From Bacillota bacterium (GTDB lineage Bacteria > Bacillota > Clostridia > Christensenellales > Aristaeellaceae), in contig JAEWVC010000101.1 in NCBI GenBank assembly GCA_023459275.1, positions 32,975-96,974 on the forward strand: a stretch of 64,000 bases of DNA, given 5' to 3'. How positions within the stretch are numbered: position 1 is the first letter of the stretch; each line of letters starts with the position of its first letter. Made by a program: the position numbers and the translations under genes. This document shows, piece after piece, positions 33,934 through 42,380 of the stretch. A model generated the notes under the pieces. That model was not told the origin of the DNA, made no database searches, and saw nothing but the letters and a program-made list of their open reading frames with translations.

Positions 33934-35373
33934 ATGGCACATGGCCATATTCTTGAGCCGGCACGGCAGGTCCCCGTCTATGACGAGGCGGATGTGCTGG
34001 TGGCAGGCGGCGGCCCCGCGGGTGTGTGCGCGGCGCTGGCGGCAGCGCGCAGGGGCATGCGCGTGGTGCTGGCGGAGCAGATGGGCTTCCTGGGCGGCGT
34101 GAACACGGCCGCGGGTGTCAACGGCATCGGCGGATGGCAGCACGACCTGGACGGCAATCCTCTGGCTTCAGGCATCGGCGAGGAGATTATGCGCGGCATG
34201 GCGGAACTGGGCGGCAGCGATCCTGAAGTGGTTAACGATGTATTCCGCGTGCGCACACACCGGCCCACCTACCGCGAGGGGGGGCTTGGCTGCTATTGGA
34301 TCCGCTCCAATCCCGAATACATGAAGCTGCTGCTGGACCGCATGCTACAAAAGGCCAATGTCCGGGTGGTCCTGCACACAAGCGCGGTTTACCCGGTCAT
34401 GGAGGGAAACGCGGTATGCGGTGCTTACATTGAAAGCAAGTCCGGCCGCCAGGCGGTGAAGGCAAAGGTGACCATCGACTGCACAGGCGACGGTGACATC
34501 GCGGCCAGGGCCGGCGCGGAATATGAATTGGGCAGGCCTTCCGACGGCTTTTGCCAGCCCATGAGCATGATTTTCACCGTTGGGGGCGGAACGCCGCCCA
34601 GGCTTGTCTACAACCCATGGGAAGACCAGAGCGGCCTGCCCGATTATGCCAAAAACCGCTATGAGATGGCGGTGCGCATGGCCCGGGAAAACGGCGAGAT
34701 CCGCTATAACCCCAACGATATCTTCTGCGCGGCCACGCCTGTCAATAAGGATCATCCCGAAACGCTGAGCGTCAATTTCACACGCATCCAGCGGTTGAGC
34801 GCCGTAGATGCCGACCAGCTGACCCAAGCCGAGATGGTCGGGCGGGAGCAGGTGTTCGAAGGCCTGCGCTTCATGCGCAAGTATGTCATCGGAAACGAGG
34901 AAGCGTATCTGATCAGCGTCCCCCCCTATATCGGCGTGCGGGAGAGCAGAAGAATTCTGGGGGAGGCTTATCTGACAGGCGGAGATATCCGCACAGGCAG
35001 GCGCTGGAAGGATACCGTTGCCCGGGCAATTTACATGATCGATACCCACAACCCTACCGCTGTGGGGGAGCCCTCGCACCTGGAATACCTGGACCAGCCC
35101 TATGATGTCCCCTACGGCTGCCTGATCCCCCAAAAAGTCGACCGCCTGCTGACCGCGGGGCGCTGCATATCGGGCGATACGGTGGCGCTCTCCAGCTTTC
35201 GCATCCTTGCCACCTGCATGAATACAGGCGAGGCGGCGGGGGCGGCGGCGGCATTGGCAGTCAGGCAGCAGGTATCTCCAAGGCGGGTGGATATCGCTTT
35301 ACTGCAAAAATCATTGGAAGAAAGCGGCGCGCATATCCGCCCCCATAAGGAACTGCCGCAAAAAGGAGCATGA
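33934..35373 (+). CDS. FAD-dependent oxidoreductase (FAD_oxidored, PF12831-like)
   Basis: 479 residues from the ATG at 33934, which is better spaced from AAAGGAAGG than 33925. The N-terminal Rossmann dinucleotide motif is VLVAGGGPAGVCAALAAARR, and a second FAD contact TIDCTGDGDIAARAGAEY follows. The C-terminal FAD-closing part reads CISGDTVALSSFRILATCMN with TGEAAGAAAALA. The family includes flavoenzymes found in carbohydrate loci of Bacillota whose substrates are mostly unknown. It is cytoplasmic and cotranscribed with a sugar importer, so oxidation or reduction of the imported compound is a reasonable inference. Confidence 0.85.
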   Translation: MAHGHILEPARQVPVYDEADVLVAGGGPAGVCAALAAARRGMRVVLAEQMGFLGGVNTAAGVNGIGGWQHDLDGNPLASGIGEEIMRGMAELGGSDPEVVNDVFRVRTHRPTYREGGLGCYWIRSNPEYMKLLLDRMLQKANVRVVLHTSAVYPVMEGNAVCGAYIESKSGRQAVKAKVTIDCTGDGDIAARAGAEYELGRPSDGFCQPMSMIFTVGGGTPPRLVYNPWEDQSGLPDYAKNRYEMAVRMARENGEIRYNPNDIFCAATPVNKDHPETLSVNFTRIQRLSAVDADQLTQAEMVGREQVFEGLRFMRKYVIGNEEAYLISVPPYIGVRESRRILGEAYLTGGDIRTGRRWKDTVARAIYMIDTHNPTAVGEPSHLEYLDQPYDVPYGCLIPQKVDRLLTAGRCISGDTVALSSFRILATCMNTGEAAGAAAALAVRQQVSPRRVDIALLQKSLEESGAHIRPHKELPQKGA

Positions 35374-35376
35374 GCG

Positions 35377-37215
35377 ATGGAGACAAAACCGGTCCTGTGG
35401 CTGTTTATTGCTCCGCTTGACCATCCGGATCTTTGCTTTGCATTGCCCACCACTGCATGGGTGGCAAAGGAAATGGGTGCCGCGCTGGAATGCTATCTGG
35501 AGTGCCCGCGCCAGGGTGATTTGTTTGCCCAAACAGGCTCCACGGTTCTGGGCGGCCATCATCACCAGCAATTCAATTACCTGCATGCCAGATTCGATGT
35601 AAAACTGCTGCTGTTGGGCGGCGGAACGGTATTCGCATCATCCAGCGCCGTTTTTGGCGATGAAACGCTGATTAAGGCCGATGAACTGATATCCTACTAT
35701 AAGCAGTTGTTCACCTTGGGCGGCACGCCTGCCTGTTTGCTGTTCGCACCGCGCAGCGTCACGGTAAAAGGGCCGGATGAAAAGGAACCCTTTGCGGCCT
35801 GGATGCATAACGCCCCCAGCGCGGACAATTTTCAACTGGATATTGCGCCATATCTGCATGCGGAAATCGCGTTTTCAAAGGCCGCCGCCTTCCCGGAAGA
35901 ATACTTTTCCCAAACGGGGGATATCGGTGCCGGGCTTCCCGCCCACACACTCTTTACAAAGCCGCTTCCCGGCGCGGAGCCGGCAGATACGCTTAAACCG
36001 GGCGACCATTACGGCAGCCTGACGCTGCGGCTGGCCCGAAGATGGAAACATCAGGCCAAAGCCGTGGCCTTCGGCGACCCGGACGCCATACGCGCCCAGC
36101 TCCCCACCCTGATCAGGCAGGACCGCGTATCCGTGTTCGCGCCCGCGCAGAAAAAGCCGCCGGCCGCCATCACGCTGGCCGCCTACACGGAAAATGCCAG
36201 CCCTATTGCCAAGGAAGCGGCGCAGCTTGCAAGAGAGATAGGCAATTCCATCCTGCTGGGCAGGCAGACGGGCGACGCGGATCTGTTTGAATGGGGCAGC
36301 CACGGCGTGGCCATCCAGATCATGGATCCCAACCGGCCCGCCTTCCCCATTGTACAGGAGCTTTCCCACCCCTGGGCCAAGCTTCCCGGGACCATCTGGG
36401 AGGAGGAGCCGGACGATGCCACGCTGGAAGCCTGGGCCGAAGAAGGGCGCGTGCTGTCATCGCTGATCTTTCATTCGGGGGAAATGGCACATAACGAAGC
36501 CATGCTCATGCTGATGGACCTGTGCTCCGTCACGGGAGTCAAGCTGGGGCTGGGAGCGCATCTGGCCAGGTATGAAACATGTCCCCAAATGTGGGAGCTT
36601 CTGCAGATCCCGGTTTCAAGGGGCGGTGTCCGCGGGCGGATCGAGCCGCTGCTGCACAGCGGCGGCCTGGGCATCATGGCGGAGTATAACTGCCCGCCGG
36701 AGGCGCTTTACCAGCATTGCCGGACGGCTTTGGCCGGGATCGAGCGCATTGCGGGAAAAGAAAATCTGCCGAAGGGGTATTACTTCTTCTGCGATACCGA
36801 TTTGGATACCCTGTCGTCCGTACGCCCCGGGCTCTACAGTGCCGTGGAAAAAGCCGGGCTTGCCTATGCCGTTTCCTCTGTCAAGCCGGGCAGGAACCGC
36901 CTTATAGGAACCGGAATCCCGGTGCTCACCCAAACCTCCCGCACCCAATGCCAGGGCTCCCCCTTTGTGCGGATCACCACGGTGGAGGATGTGAACCAGT
37001 CGGGCTATGCTGGAGCGCCAGGGTGGTTTATAGGGGTGCTTGATTCTCCTGTAATCTCCTTTCTTCCCTACATCTGGCGCAAGGGCAGCCGGTTCATGGC
37101 GCTGTTGGATGTAATACTGAAAGGAAGAATGACGAACGTGTTGCCTGGGACTGTGGCCAGATATGCTGCCCTTTTAGAGAAGAAGGGCTATTTGCCGCCG
37201 CGGCTATCTGAATAG
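35377..37215 (+). CDS. protein of unknown function (612 residues), operon with FAD enzyme
   Basis: Begins 3 bp after the FAD enzyme stop with AAAAAGGAG upstream, so the two are almost certainly coexpressed. I do not recognise the family. It has no signal peptide and no membrane segment. The N-terminal ~260 residues alternate beta/alpha with a histidine cluster (VLGGHHHQQFNYLHARFD, LLLLGGGTVFASSS). The C-terminal ~300 residues look like an alpha/beta barrel or deacetylase-like fold (LIFHSGEMAHNEAMLMLMDL, GLGAHLARYETCPQMWELL, YYFFCDTDLDTLSSVRPG). His, Glu and Asp residues in these motifs would suit a metal-dependent carbohydrate-active enzyme, but that is speculation. Last gene of the operon. 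Confidence 0.6.
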   Translation: METKPVLWLFIAPLDHPDLCFALPTTAWVAKEMGAALECYLECPRQGDLFAQTGSTVLGGHHHQQFNYLHARFDVKLLLLGGGTVFASSSAVFGDETLIKADELISYYKQLFTLGGTPACLLFAPRSVTVKGPDEKEPFAAWMHNAPSADNFQLDIAPYLHAEIAFSKAAAFPEEYFSQTGDIGAGLPAHTLFTKPLPGAEPADTLKPGDHYGSLTLRLARRWKHQAKAVAFGDPDAIRAQLPTLIRQDRVSVFAPAQKKPPAAITLAAYTENASPIAKEAAQLAREIGNSILLGRQTGDADLFEWGSHGVAIQIMDPNRPAFPIVQELSHPWAKLPGTIWEEEPDDATLEAWAEEGRVLSSLIFHSGEMAHNEAMLMLMDLCSVTGVKLGLGAHLARYETCPQMWELLQIPVSRGGVRGRIEPLLHSGGLGIMAEYNCPPEALYQHCRTALAGIERIAGKENLPKGYYFFCDTDLDTLSSVRPGLYSAVEKAGLAYAVSSVKPGRNRLIGTGIPVLTQTSRTQCQGSPFVRITTVEDVNQSGYAGAPGWFIGVLDSPVISFLPYIWRKGSRFMALLDVILKGRMTNVLPGTVARYAALLEKKGYLPPRLSE

Positions 37216-37321
37216 TTTTGTTGTGATAAACAGAGAACAGTACCATAATAAAATAAAACCTCAAATTGGCAACCGTCTTCACCAAGCAGAAAGGCACAAG
37301 CTCCGCCTCCGTTATGGAGGG

Positions 37322-37515
37322 GGAGCTGTTCCTATTTTGGAGACAGGGCTCCGCGACGGCGAGGCACTGGCGCTGGAGTGGAGCGATATCGTTTAGGGTA
37401 AACGGACGCTTCGGGTGAACTAAAACCTGATCCGGGTGGATGGGAAGAAAGTAGTCCGGCGGGCTGCGGAAACGGCGTCGGGCAAGCGCACCATCCCGTT
37501 GAACAAAAAGACAAA
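37322..37515 (+). pseudogene. tyrosine integrase remnant (phage-type recombinase)
   Basis: In one frame the DNA reads LETGLRDGEALALEWSDIV, stop, GKRTLRVN, stop, NLIRVDGKKVVRR, then ETASGKRTIPLNKK. This is the catalytic-domain start of Tn916/phage-type tyrosine recombinases, including the first catalytic Arg (TGLRxGE). Two in-frame stops and the absence of both ends show it is dead. It marks an old integration event just after the second uptake operon. Confidence 0.8.
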
Positions 37516-38071
37516 CGGCATATGCTCGTTGCCCTGCCGAACCTTTGTCAATGCTGCAATTGCGCGGCGTTTCCCTAGAGCATATCACTTATCAACAGAA
37601 AAAGTTTAGAGAACATACATCTCTAGATTTTCATTACATTCCTCTGCCACTACATTTAACATAATAGAAAAATGTGCAAATAGAGCCTGATTATGGAATA
37701 TTTATGGCTGAATGTATGATATAATGCAATCACACATCTAAGGATGGGTTGATTACAGATGAAAGATGGCATGATGCTGATTGATAACGACCGTATCGGC
37801 CTTTTGTTATATGCCGTATTTGGCAACGGTAAAGAACTATTTTCATCAGGAAGCAAACGAGCCTATTTTGATTCATGCCGCACAATACCACTCAACGGAA
37901 AAAGCGGCCGAAAAACAATTGCATGTTGACCGCCCATGCGTCGCTTGGAGTAAGATCACTGATTATGGTTTTTATCTTAACTATCAACATCCGCGAATGG
38001 GAGCGGTATCTCAAAAAAGGAACGCCAACCCAAAAATTCGATTTTATAACCAAGTATGCCGGAAAGCTTGA

Positions 38072-38440
38072 GAATGTCGATACCTGCCGGGAATTCTACC
38101 AGGAATTCGCCATTTTTGTCCAATTGAACCCGGAATATGGCTTGCAGGATTATCAGGGGATGAGGTTATCGTACCTGTCGGCGACAGCAATCATGAGAGG
38201 CAAGCCACAGTCCAGGCAGTTGAATTTTGCCGCTGGGATGACACCCCGTACCCTCTTGAAAAGACCAAGGAAATCATTCGTATGGCGCGTGACGAAGTGA
38301 AGCCCGCCTCCGTTCCAGGCTTAATGACTGGCAGTGTCATGGATATTAACGGTTTGGACCATATGGATAAAGCGCGAACTATATATGAGGTGCATATATG
38401 GGAAAAGGCATTGGGAGAGGGATCGGCAAACAATTTATGA
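38072..38440 (+). pseudogene. truncated small protein of unknown family
   Basis: An open frame of ~120 codons without a plausible start encodes a coding-like C-terminal part: VIVPVGDSNHERQATVQAVE, CRWDDTPYPLEKTKEIIRMA, GSVMDINGLDHMDKARTIYE. The stop is at 38438-38440. In the same phase there is a stop just upstream (38069-38071), and coding-like text occurs in other phases from 37759 on, so the gene has probably suffered a 5' frameshift or truncation. It vaguely resembles small proteins of clostridial mobile elements; no function assigned. Confidence 0.4.
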
Positions 38441-38527
38441 CCGAACGAAAAGATGATAAACAGTAAAGCATTTTGTTTTCATTCCGGGGCTTTACGCATC
38501 TGCCAGTCCACATTTTACACCGATTAT

Positions 38528-38555
38528 TTGTGCTAAAATGAAGTTGTGATATAAT
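38528..38555 (+). promoter_or_regulatory. promoter of exonuclease III gene
   Basis: TTGTGC (38528-38533), 16-bp spacer, TATAAT (38550-38555), 33 bp before the start codon. Confidence 0.65.
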
Positions 38556-38587
38556 AAAGCCCAAAGCTGTATAAAGGAGAACTGTTC

Positions 38588-39337
38588 ATGAAAATGATTT
38601 CCTGGAACGTCAATGGCTTGCGCGCCAGCCTGAAAAACGGGTTCATGGATGCCTTTAAAAAAATAGACGCGGACATCTTTTGCCTGCAAGAGACAAAAAT
38701 GGAACAGGGACAGGCGGAACTGGACCTGACCGGTTATCAGGAATACTGGAACAGCGCCCAGAAAAAAGGGTATTCCGGCACTGCTGTTTTCACAAGAAAG
38801 GCACCGCTGAGCGTGACATTTGGCATCGGCATCGAAAAGCATGATCAGGAAGGCCGGGTCATAACCCTGGAATTTGAAGATTACTATTATGTGAATATAT
38901 ATACACCCAATTCTCAAAGAGAGCTTGTCCGTTTGGGCTATCGCATGGAATGGGAGGATGACCTGCGGAGCTATCTTTTGGCGCTGGACGGTAAAAAGCC
39001 CGTGATTCTTTGCGGCGATCTAAATGTGGCGCATCAGGAAATCGATATTAAGAACGCAAAATCAAATCACAAAAACGCGGGCTTTACAGATGAAGAACGT
39101 GATAAAATGACGATCCTCCTGAACTCCGGGTTTTCGGATACGTTTAGGACTTTGCATCCGGATGACCGCGACGCCTATTCCTGGTGGTCACAAATGCCCG
39201 GCATACGGGAGCGGAACGTCGGTTGGCGCATTGATTATTTTCTTGTATCCCGGCGGTTGATGCCTCAGATAAAGGAAGCGTTTATATTGCCTCAAGTGTA
39301 TGGCAGCGATCATTGCCCCGTTGGTATTGTTATATAA
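38588..39337 (+). CDS. xth: exodeoxyribonuclease III (AP endonuclease)
   Basis: 249 residues, normal family length, AAAGGAG before the ATG. All active-site motifs of the exonuclease III/APE1 family are present in order: SWNVNGLRAS, FCLQETKMEQ (metal-binding Glu), VILCGDLNVAHQEID (catalytic Asp and Asn) and the terminal GSDHCPVGIV (catalytic His). It cleaves at abasic sites and removes 3' blocks in base excision repair. Monocistronic, with its own promoter and terminator. The remnants on either side show it is an intact gene within a rearranged stretch. Confidence 0.96.
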   Translation: MKMISWNVNGLRASLKNGFMDAFKKIDADIFCLQETKMEQGQAELDLTGYQEYWNSAQKKGYSGTAVFTRKAPLSVTFGIGIEKHDQEGRVITLEFEDYYYVNIYTPNSQRELVRLGYRMEWEDDLRSYLLALDGKKPVILCGDLNVAHQEIDIKNAKSNHKNAGFTDEERDKMTILLNSGFSDTFRTLHPDDRDAYSWWSQMPGIRERNVGWRIDYFLVSRRLMPQIKEAFILPQVYGSDHCPVGIVI

Positions 39338-39373
39338 GGCATTAAAGCCGACAGAATATTTTTGAACAACAAT

Positions 39374-39408
39374 AAGCCCGGAACAGCTTGTGTTTCCGGG
39401 CTTTCTTT
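39374..39408 (+). terminator. rho-independent terminator of exonuclease III gene
   Basis: 10-bp stem (39374-39383 with 39394-39403) followed by TCTTT, 36 bp after the stop codon. Confidence 0.85.
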
Positions 39409-39756
39409 ATGTCTAGTCCGGCATTGGTTACGCGGGTGCGCTGGGCGCATGGCAGGTGCATCATTACACATATGGACCCAATTATACCTTGCTCTGTAAT
39501 TTCCTGCAAAACCCCTCATTGGTGCTCTCGTTATACAGCCATAAGGAGGCTTGTACACTTGCATTTTTCGTCGGGCAGCGCTTTTTTCCATGCAATCTTC
39601 ACTGGTATAGTGGCATAAAGAATAGCAAGGAATAAGCCCAACATCGAACGGATTTCCGGCCACAGCACCGGGATTTCTTTATTTGCTCTTCGGATTTTCA
39701 ATAAGGGGAGGAATATCTGCATTTCACAATTTACAATTGTGCAAGGAATCTTTGTA
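39409..39756. other. intergenic region without recognisable genes
   Basis: About 350 bp with only short frames on both strands, none with a good ribosome site or known motif. A minus-strand frame at 39531-39722 has one hydrophobic stretch, but I cannot support it as a gene. Confidence 0.4.
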
Positions 39757-39785
39757 TTGACATTATACGGAAATCATGCTAATTT
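39757..39785 (+). promoter_or_regulatory. promoter of the blaI-like gene
   Basis: TTGACA (39757-39762), 17-bp spacer, TAATTT (39780-39785), with a TG one base before the -10 (extended -10 type). Confidence 0.7.
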
Positions 39786-39789
39786 TTGA

Positions 39790-39805
39790 TTAAGCAATTG
39801 CTTAA
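39790..39805 (+). promoter_or_regulatory. candidate BlaI operator
   Basis: A perfect 16-bp palindrome (TTAAGCAATTGCTTAA) at the expected transcription start, directly downstream of the -10 box. The position suits autorepression by the BlaI-like protein; the sequence differs from the classical staphylococcal TACA-TGTA operator. Confidence 0.55.
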
Positions 39806-39826
39806 TTTGTGCAAGGACGTGAAAAC

Positions 39827-40198
39827 ATGCATCCTGAAAAAACCTTTTCCCCAACCGATGTGGAATGGAAGTTGGTGCAGTCGCTGTGGAAATTGGGGAA
39901 TCCAACCGTTCGTGAAGTGGTGGAGGATGTGAAAGAAACCGGCTGGACGGTTCATGCCGTCATTTCCTTCCTCAACCGCATGGCCGCAAAAGGGATGGTG
40001 GCCATTGATAATGCACGTCCAAAGCGCTACCGTGCACTGGTGGAAAAGGATGCGATGCTCCGTAAGGAAACCCACGCCATCCTTGATAAGGTGTACGGCG
40101 GCGACCTAATGCTGATGGTCACGAGCGCAGTGCATTCAGCAAAATTATCGGAAGAAGAAATCAACGAATTGATTGGGATTCTCAATAAAGTCAGGTGA
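39827..40198 (+). CDS. BlaI/MecI/CopY-family repressor
   Basis: 123 residues from the ATG at 39827 (AAGGA upstream); the 39809 start is out of reach of that site. It has the winged-helix pattern of the family (FSPTDVEWKLVQSLWKLG, PTVREVVEDVKETGWTVHAV, RMAAKGMVAIDN) and a C-terminal dimerisation helix region. Such repressors are normally inactivated by cleavage dependent on the BlaR1 sensor encoded next; here that partner is broken, so induction through it should be lost. Confidence 0.88.
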   Translation: MHPEKTFSPTDVEWKLVQSLWKLGNPTVREVVEDVKETGWTVHAVISFLNRMAAKGMVAIDNARPKRYRALVEKDAMLRKETHAILDKVYGGDLMLMVTSAVHSAKLSEEEINELIGILNKVR

Positions 40199-40203
40199 GC
40201 AAG

Positions 40204-41000
40204 ATGGAAACGTTCCTGGAGGTTATCGGTCAAGGCGCACTTCTGGTCCTCATCCTGCTTGTCCTGCGGCCGGTGCTTAAGAAGGTGCTAAGCGCGCGCT
40301 TCCGGTATGCGCTGTGGCTTTTGCCTGCGCTACGCTTGTTGGCACCGTTTTCGGTACAGAGCGCCATGAGTATCTGGAACATTGTTCAACCCGCTTTACC
40401 CATAGGAGTGACCAGGGCAAGCACCAACATGGCGTCGGCCTTGTCTGGAATCGCTGTGCCGCCAACTTCTCCCGCCGTCGTGACCACCGCCAGCCAGACG
40501 ATACAGGCAACCACCCCGAATATGGATGCGATAAGTGCCATGCCACTTAATTGGTTACAGCTTCTATCATTTGCCGGTATGACTGTCTGGATTTTGGGCA
40601 GCATTACGGCCCTTTTCATGATGGTCAAAAATAACAAACGTATCGCACAAAGACTTCGGGGAGCTGAGCAAATCTCAACAAATAGCAAAGTGCCGGTAAT
40701 ACTGTCCAATATATTCCCCTCTCCCTGCCTTGAGGGGCTGCTCCATCCATGCATTGCCATCACGGCCGAGGTAATTCAATCTGAAACGCTGCTTGATATG
40801 GTGCTGCTTCACGAATTGACACACTATCGGCGGCTTGACCATTTATGGACAGCGTTACGAAGCATTTTACTGTGCCTATGGTGGTGGAATCCACTGGTCT
40901 GGCTGGCGGCGCATTACAGCCGTGAAGACTGTGAAGCAGCTTGCGACGAAGCAGTAATCTGCGGCATGACGCTTGAAAGCCGCCGGCAGTATGCGCCGCT
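40204..41000 (+). pseudogene. BlaR1/M56 metallopeptidase sensor, 3' truncated
   Basis: Begins 5 bp after the BlaI stop (AGGTGAG as ribosome site). It keeps the membrane segments and the zinc protease motif HELTH (residues 203-207) followed by NPLVWLAAHYSREDCEAACDEA. Around codon 265 the homology ends: the next frame is the reverse complement of a serine recombinase, and the open frame stops at 41085. The extracellular penicillin-binding-like sensor domain is absent. Whether the truncated protease is still made is unknown. Confidence 0.8.
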
Positions 41001-41414
41001 TGCAGTTTTCGGATACCGAGTGGCTCTCCTCTTGGGCATAGGAAGCGAGGATGGTAGGCATAAGCTCACCATCCCCACTCATTGAATTGATATTCTCTTT
41101 TTCAAATAATACGTCCATGCCCAGCCCCTTAAGCTCACGTATCGTTTCCAACAACGTGACAGTATTGCGTGCGAACCTACTGATGCTTTTTGTAATGGCC
41201 ATGTCGTTTAACCCTGCCCGACAATCCATGAGAAAGCGTTGAAACTCCGGGCGTTTCCCCTTTGTGCCGGTCAGCCCACGTCGGCATACACGCCTGCATA
41301 GCGCCAGCCAGGATGCTTTTGGATCATTTCTCTGTAACAATTCACTTGGGTAGATAGCGAGTGAAGCATAGTCTCCTTCTCCAGAGATGCATAGGCATAT
41401 GCCGCTATATTCTT
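40990..41414 (-). pseudogene. serine recombinase (resolvase-type) remnant
   Basis: On the minus strand the N-terminal part (AYASLEKETMLHSLSTQ, QKHPGWRYAGVYADVG) is in one frame and ends at a stop at 41271. The continuation (GKRPEFQRFLMDCRAG, ITKSISRFARNTVTLLETI, FEKENINSMSGDGELM, ASYAQEESHSVSENCKRR) is in another. The catalytic domain is thus frameshifted near 41,270 and the large C-terminal DNA-binding part is missing. It abuts and truncates the BlaR1 gene. Confidence 0.85.
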
Positions 41415-41780
41415 GTGTCTTGGCACTTGGGGAACTCCATACGTTAATCCGGGAAGATATGAGCTATGAAGATATTTTAGCTCTTGAGAATAATCTTGTA
41501 GACATGCACAAACATGGATTGGCAAAAAATTACCTGGTGTAATGCCACGACACTTTGCATTGATTTGCCGGATCTTTACCGACCAATGTACCAGCCTACG
41601 GTCATGCTCCGGCCATAGCGCCGGATTTTTGCGTCCTGAGAATGGGTAAACAATTACATTACCCAATAGATCTGTGCCTGCCGCATACAACACGCGAATG
41701 GGCAGAGGAGTGCATTGATGATAAATACTGGACGGACAACGGCGCAAAGGAAAACCCACGGACTTACAGGCAGGCGTTTG
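41415..41780. other. decayed region upstream of the recombinase remnant
   Basis: Frames here are short or lack starts; a minus-strand frame continues from the recombinase remnant, but its sequence is not recognisable. It is probably old mobile-element DNA. Confidence 0.35.
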
Positions 41781-41803
41781 CACGATACTGTCAAAGTATC
41801 GTG
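41781..41803. repeat. 9-bp inverted repeat, operator or terminator
   Basis: CACGATACT (41781-41789) and AGTATCGTG (41795-41803) around a 5-nt loop. It shares the ACGAT core with the palindrome in the promoter 35 bp downstream, so both may bind the same TetR-type repressor. Confidence 0.5.
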
Positions 41804-41827
41804 TTGCTGTCATTTTTACGAAGCCTA

Positions 41828-41856
41828 TTGATGAATTAGTACGATCGTGCTATGAT
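41828..41856 (+). promoter_or_regulatory. promoter with palindromic operator for flavodoxin operon
   Basis: TTGATG (41828-41833), 17-bp spacer, TATGAT (41851-41856). A near-perfect 14-bp palindrome (41838-41851, centre ACGATCGT) lies in the spacer, the classic position for a TetR-family repressor; a TetR gene is third in the operon. Confidence 0.65.
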
Positions 41857-41901
41857 AAATATTAGTTTTATCACGAATAAAGAAAGGCAGGCTGAATTGC
41901 A

Positions 41902-42339
41902 ATGAACATCAAGGTCGTGTATCACACAACAACAGGGAACACCAGAAAGGTGGCGGAGGCGGTCGCGGCGGCAGCCGGCGTCAAAGCGGAATCGATTGAA
42001 GACTCTGAACTGTCGTCCGCGCCCGTAGACCTGCTGTTTGTTGGAGACGGTCTCTACGGTGGAAAACCACACAAAAAGACAGTTGCGTTTATCAGCAGCC
42101 TGGACCCCGGCAAGGTAAAAAATGCCGCCGTCTTTGCCACATACGGCGGGCAGGCGCGCATCGGGGAGGAGCTTAAAAAACACTTTCAGGAGAAAGGCAT
42201 ACATTTGATTGGCGAGCCATTCACCTGCAGAGGCAGGGCTTGGATTTTCATCAACCGCAGTCATCCCGATGAATCAGATTTGAACAGGGCGCGGGCGTTC
42301 GCCAAAGCCGCAGTAAAAGAATGGAGCGGCAACGTTTAA
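41902..42339 (+). CDS. flavodoxin-family protein
   Basis: 145 residues, near the length of short flavodoxins. The FMN phosphate loop is at the N-terminus (TTTGNTRKVAEAV, residues 9-21), and the aromatic flavin-side loops are GDGLYGG and ATYGGQARIG. It is a cytoplasmic low-potential electron carrier and probably supplies or accompanies the nitroreductase encoded 41 bp downstream. Confidence 0.85.
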   Translation: MNIKVVYHTTTGNTRKVAEAVAAAAGVKAESIEDSELSSAPVDLLFVGDGLYGGKPHKKTVAFISSLDPGKVKNAAVFATYGGQARIGEELKKHFQEKGIHLIGEPFTCRGRAWIFINRSHPDESDLNRARAFAKAAVKEWSGNV

Positions 42340-42380
42340 GGAATACAATCGGTATTTCCAACAACGAAAGGAGATTTATT

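Noticed and set aside
39531..39722. 63-codon minus-strand frame with a hydrophobic stretch
   Set aside because: Too short, no ribosome site, not recognisable; insufficient support as a membrane peptide gene.
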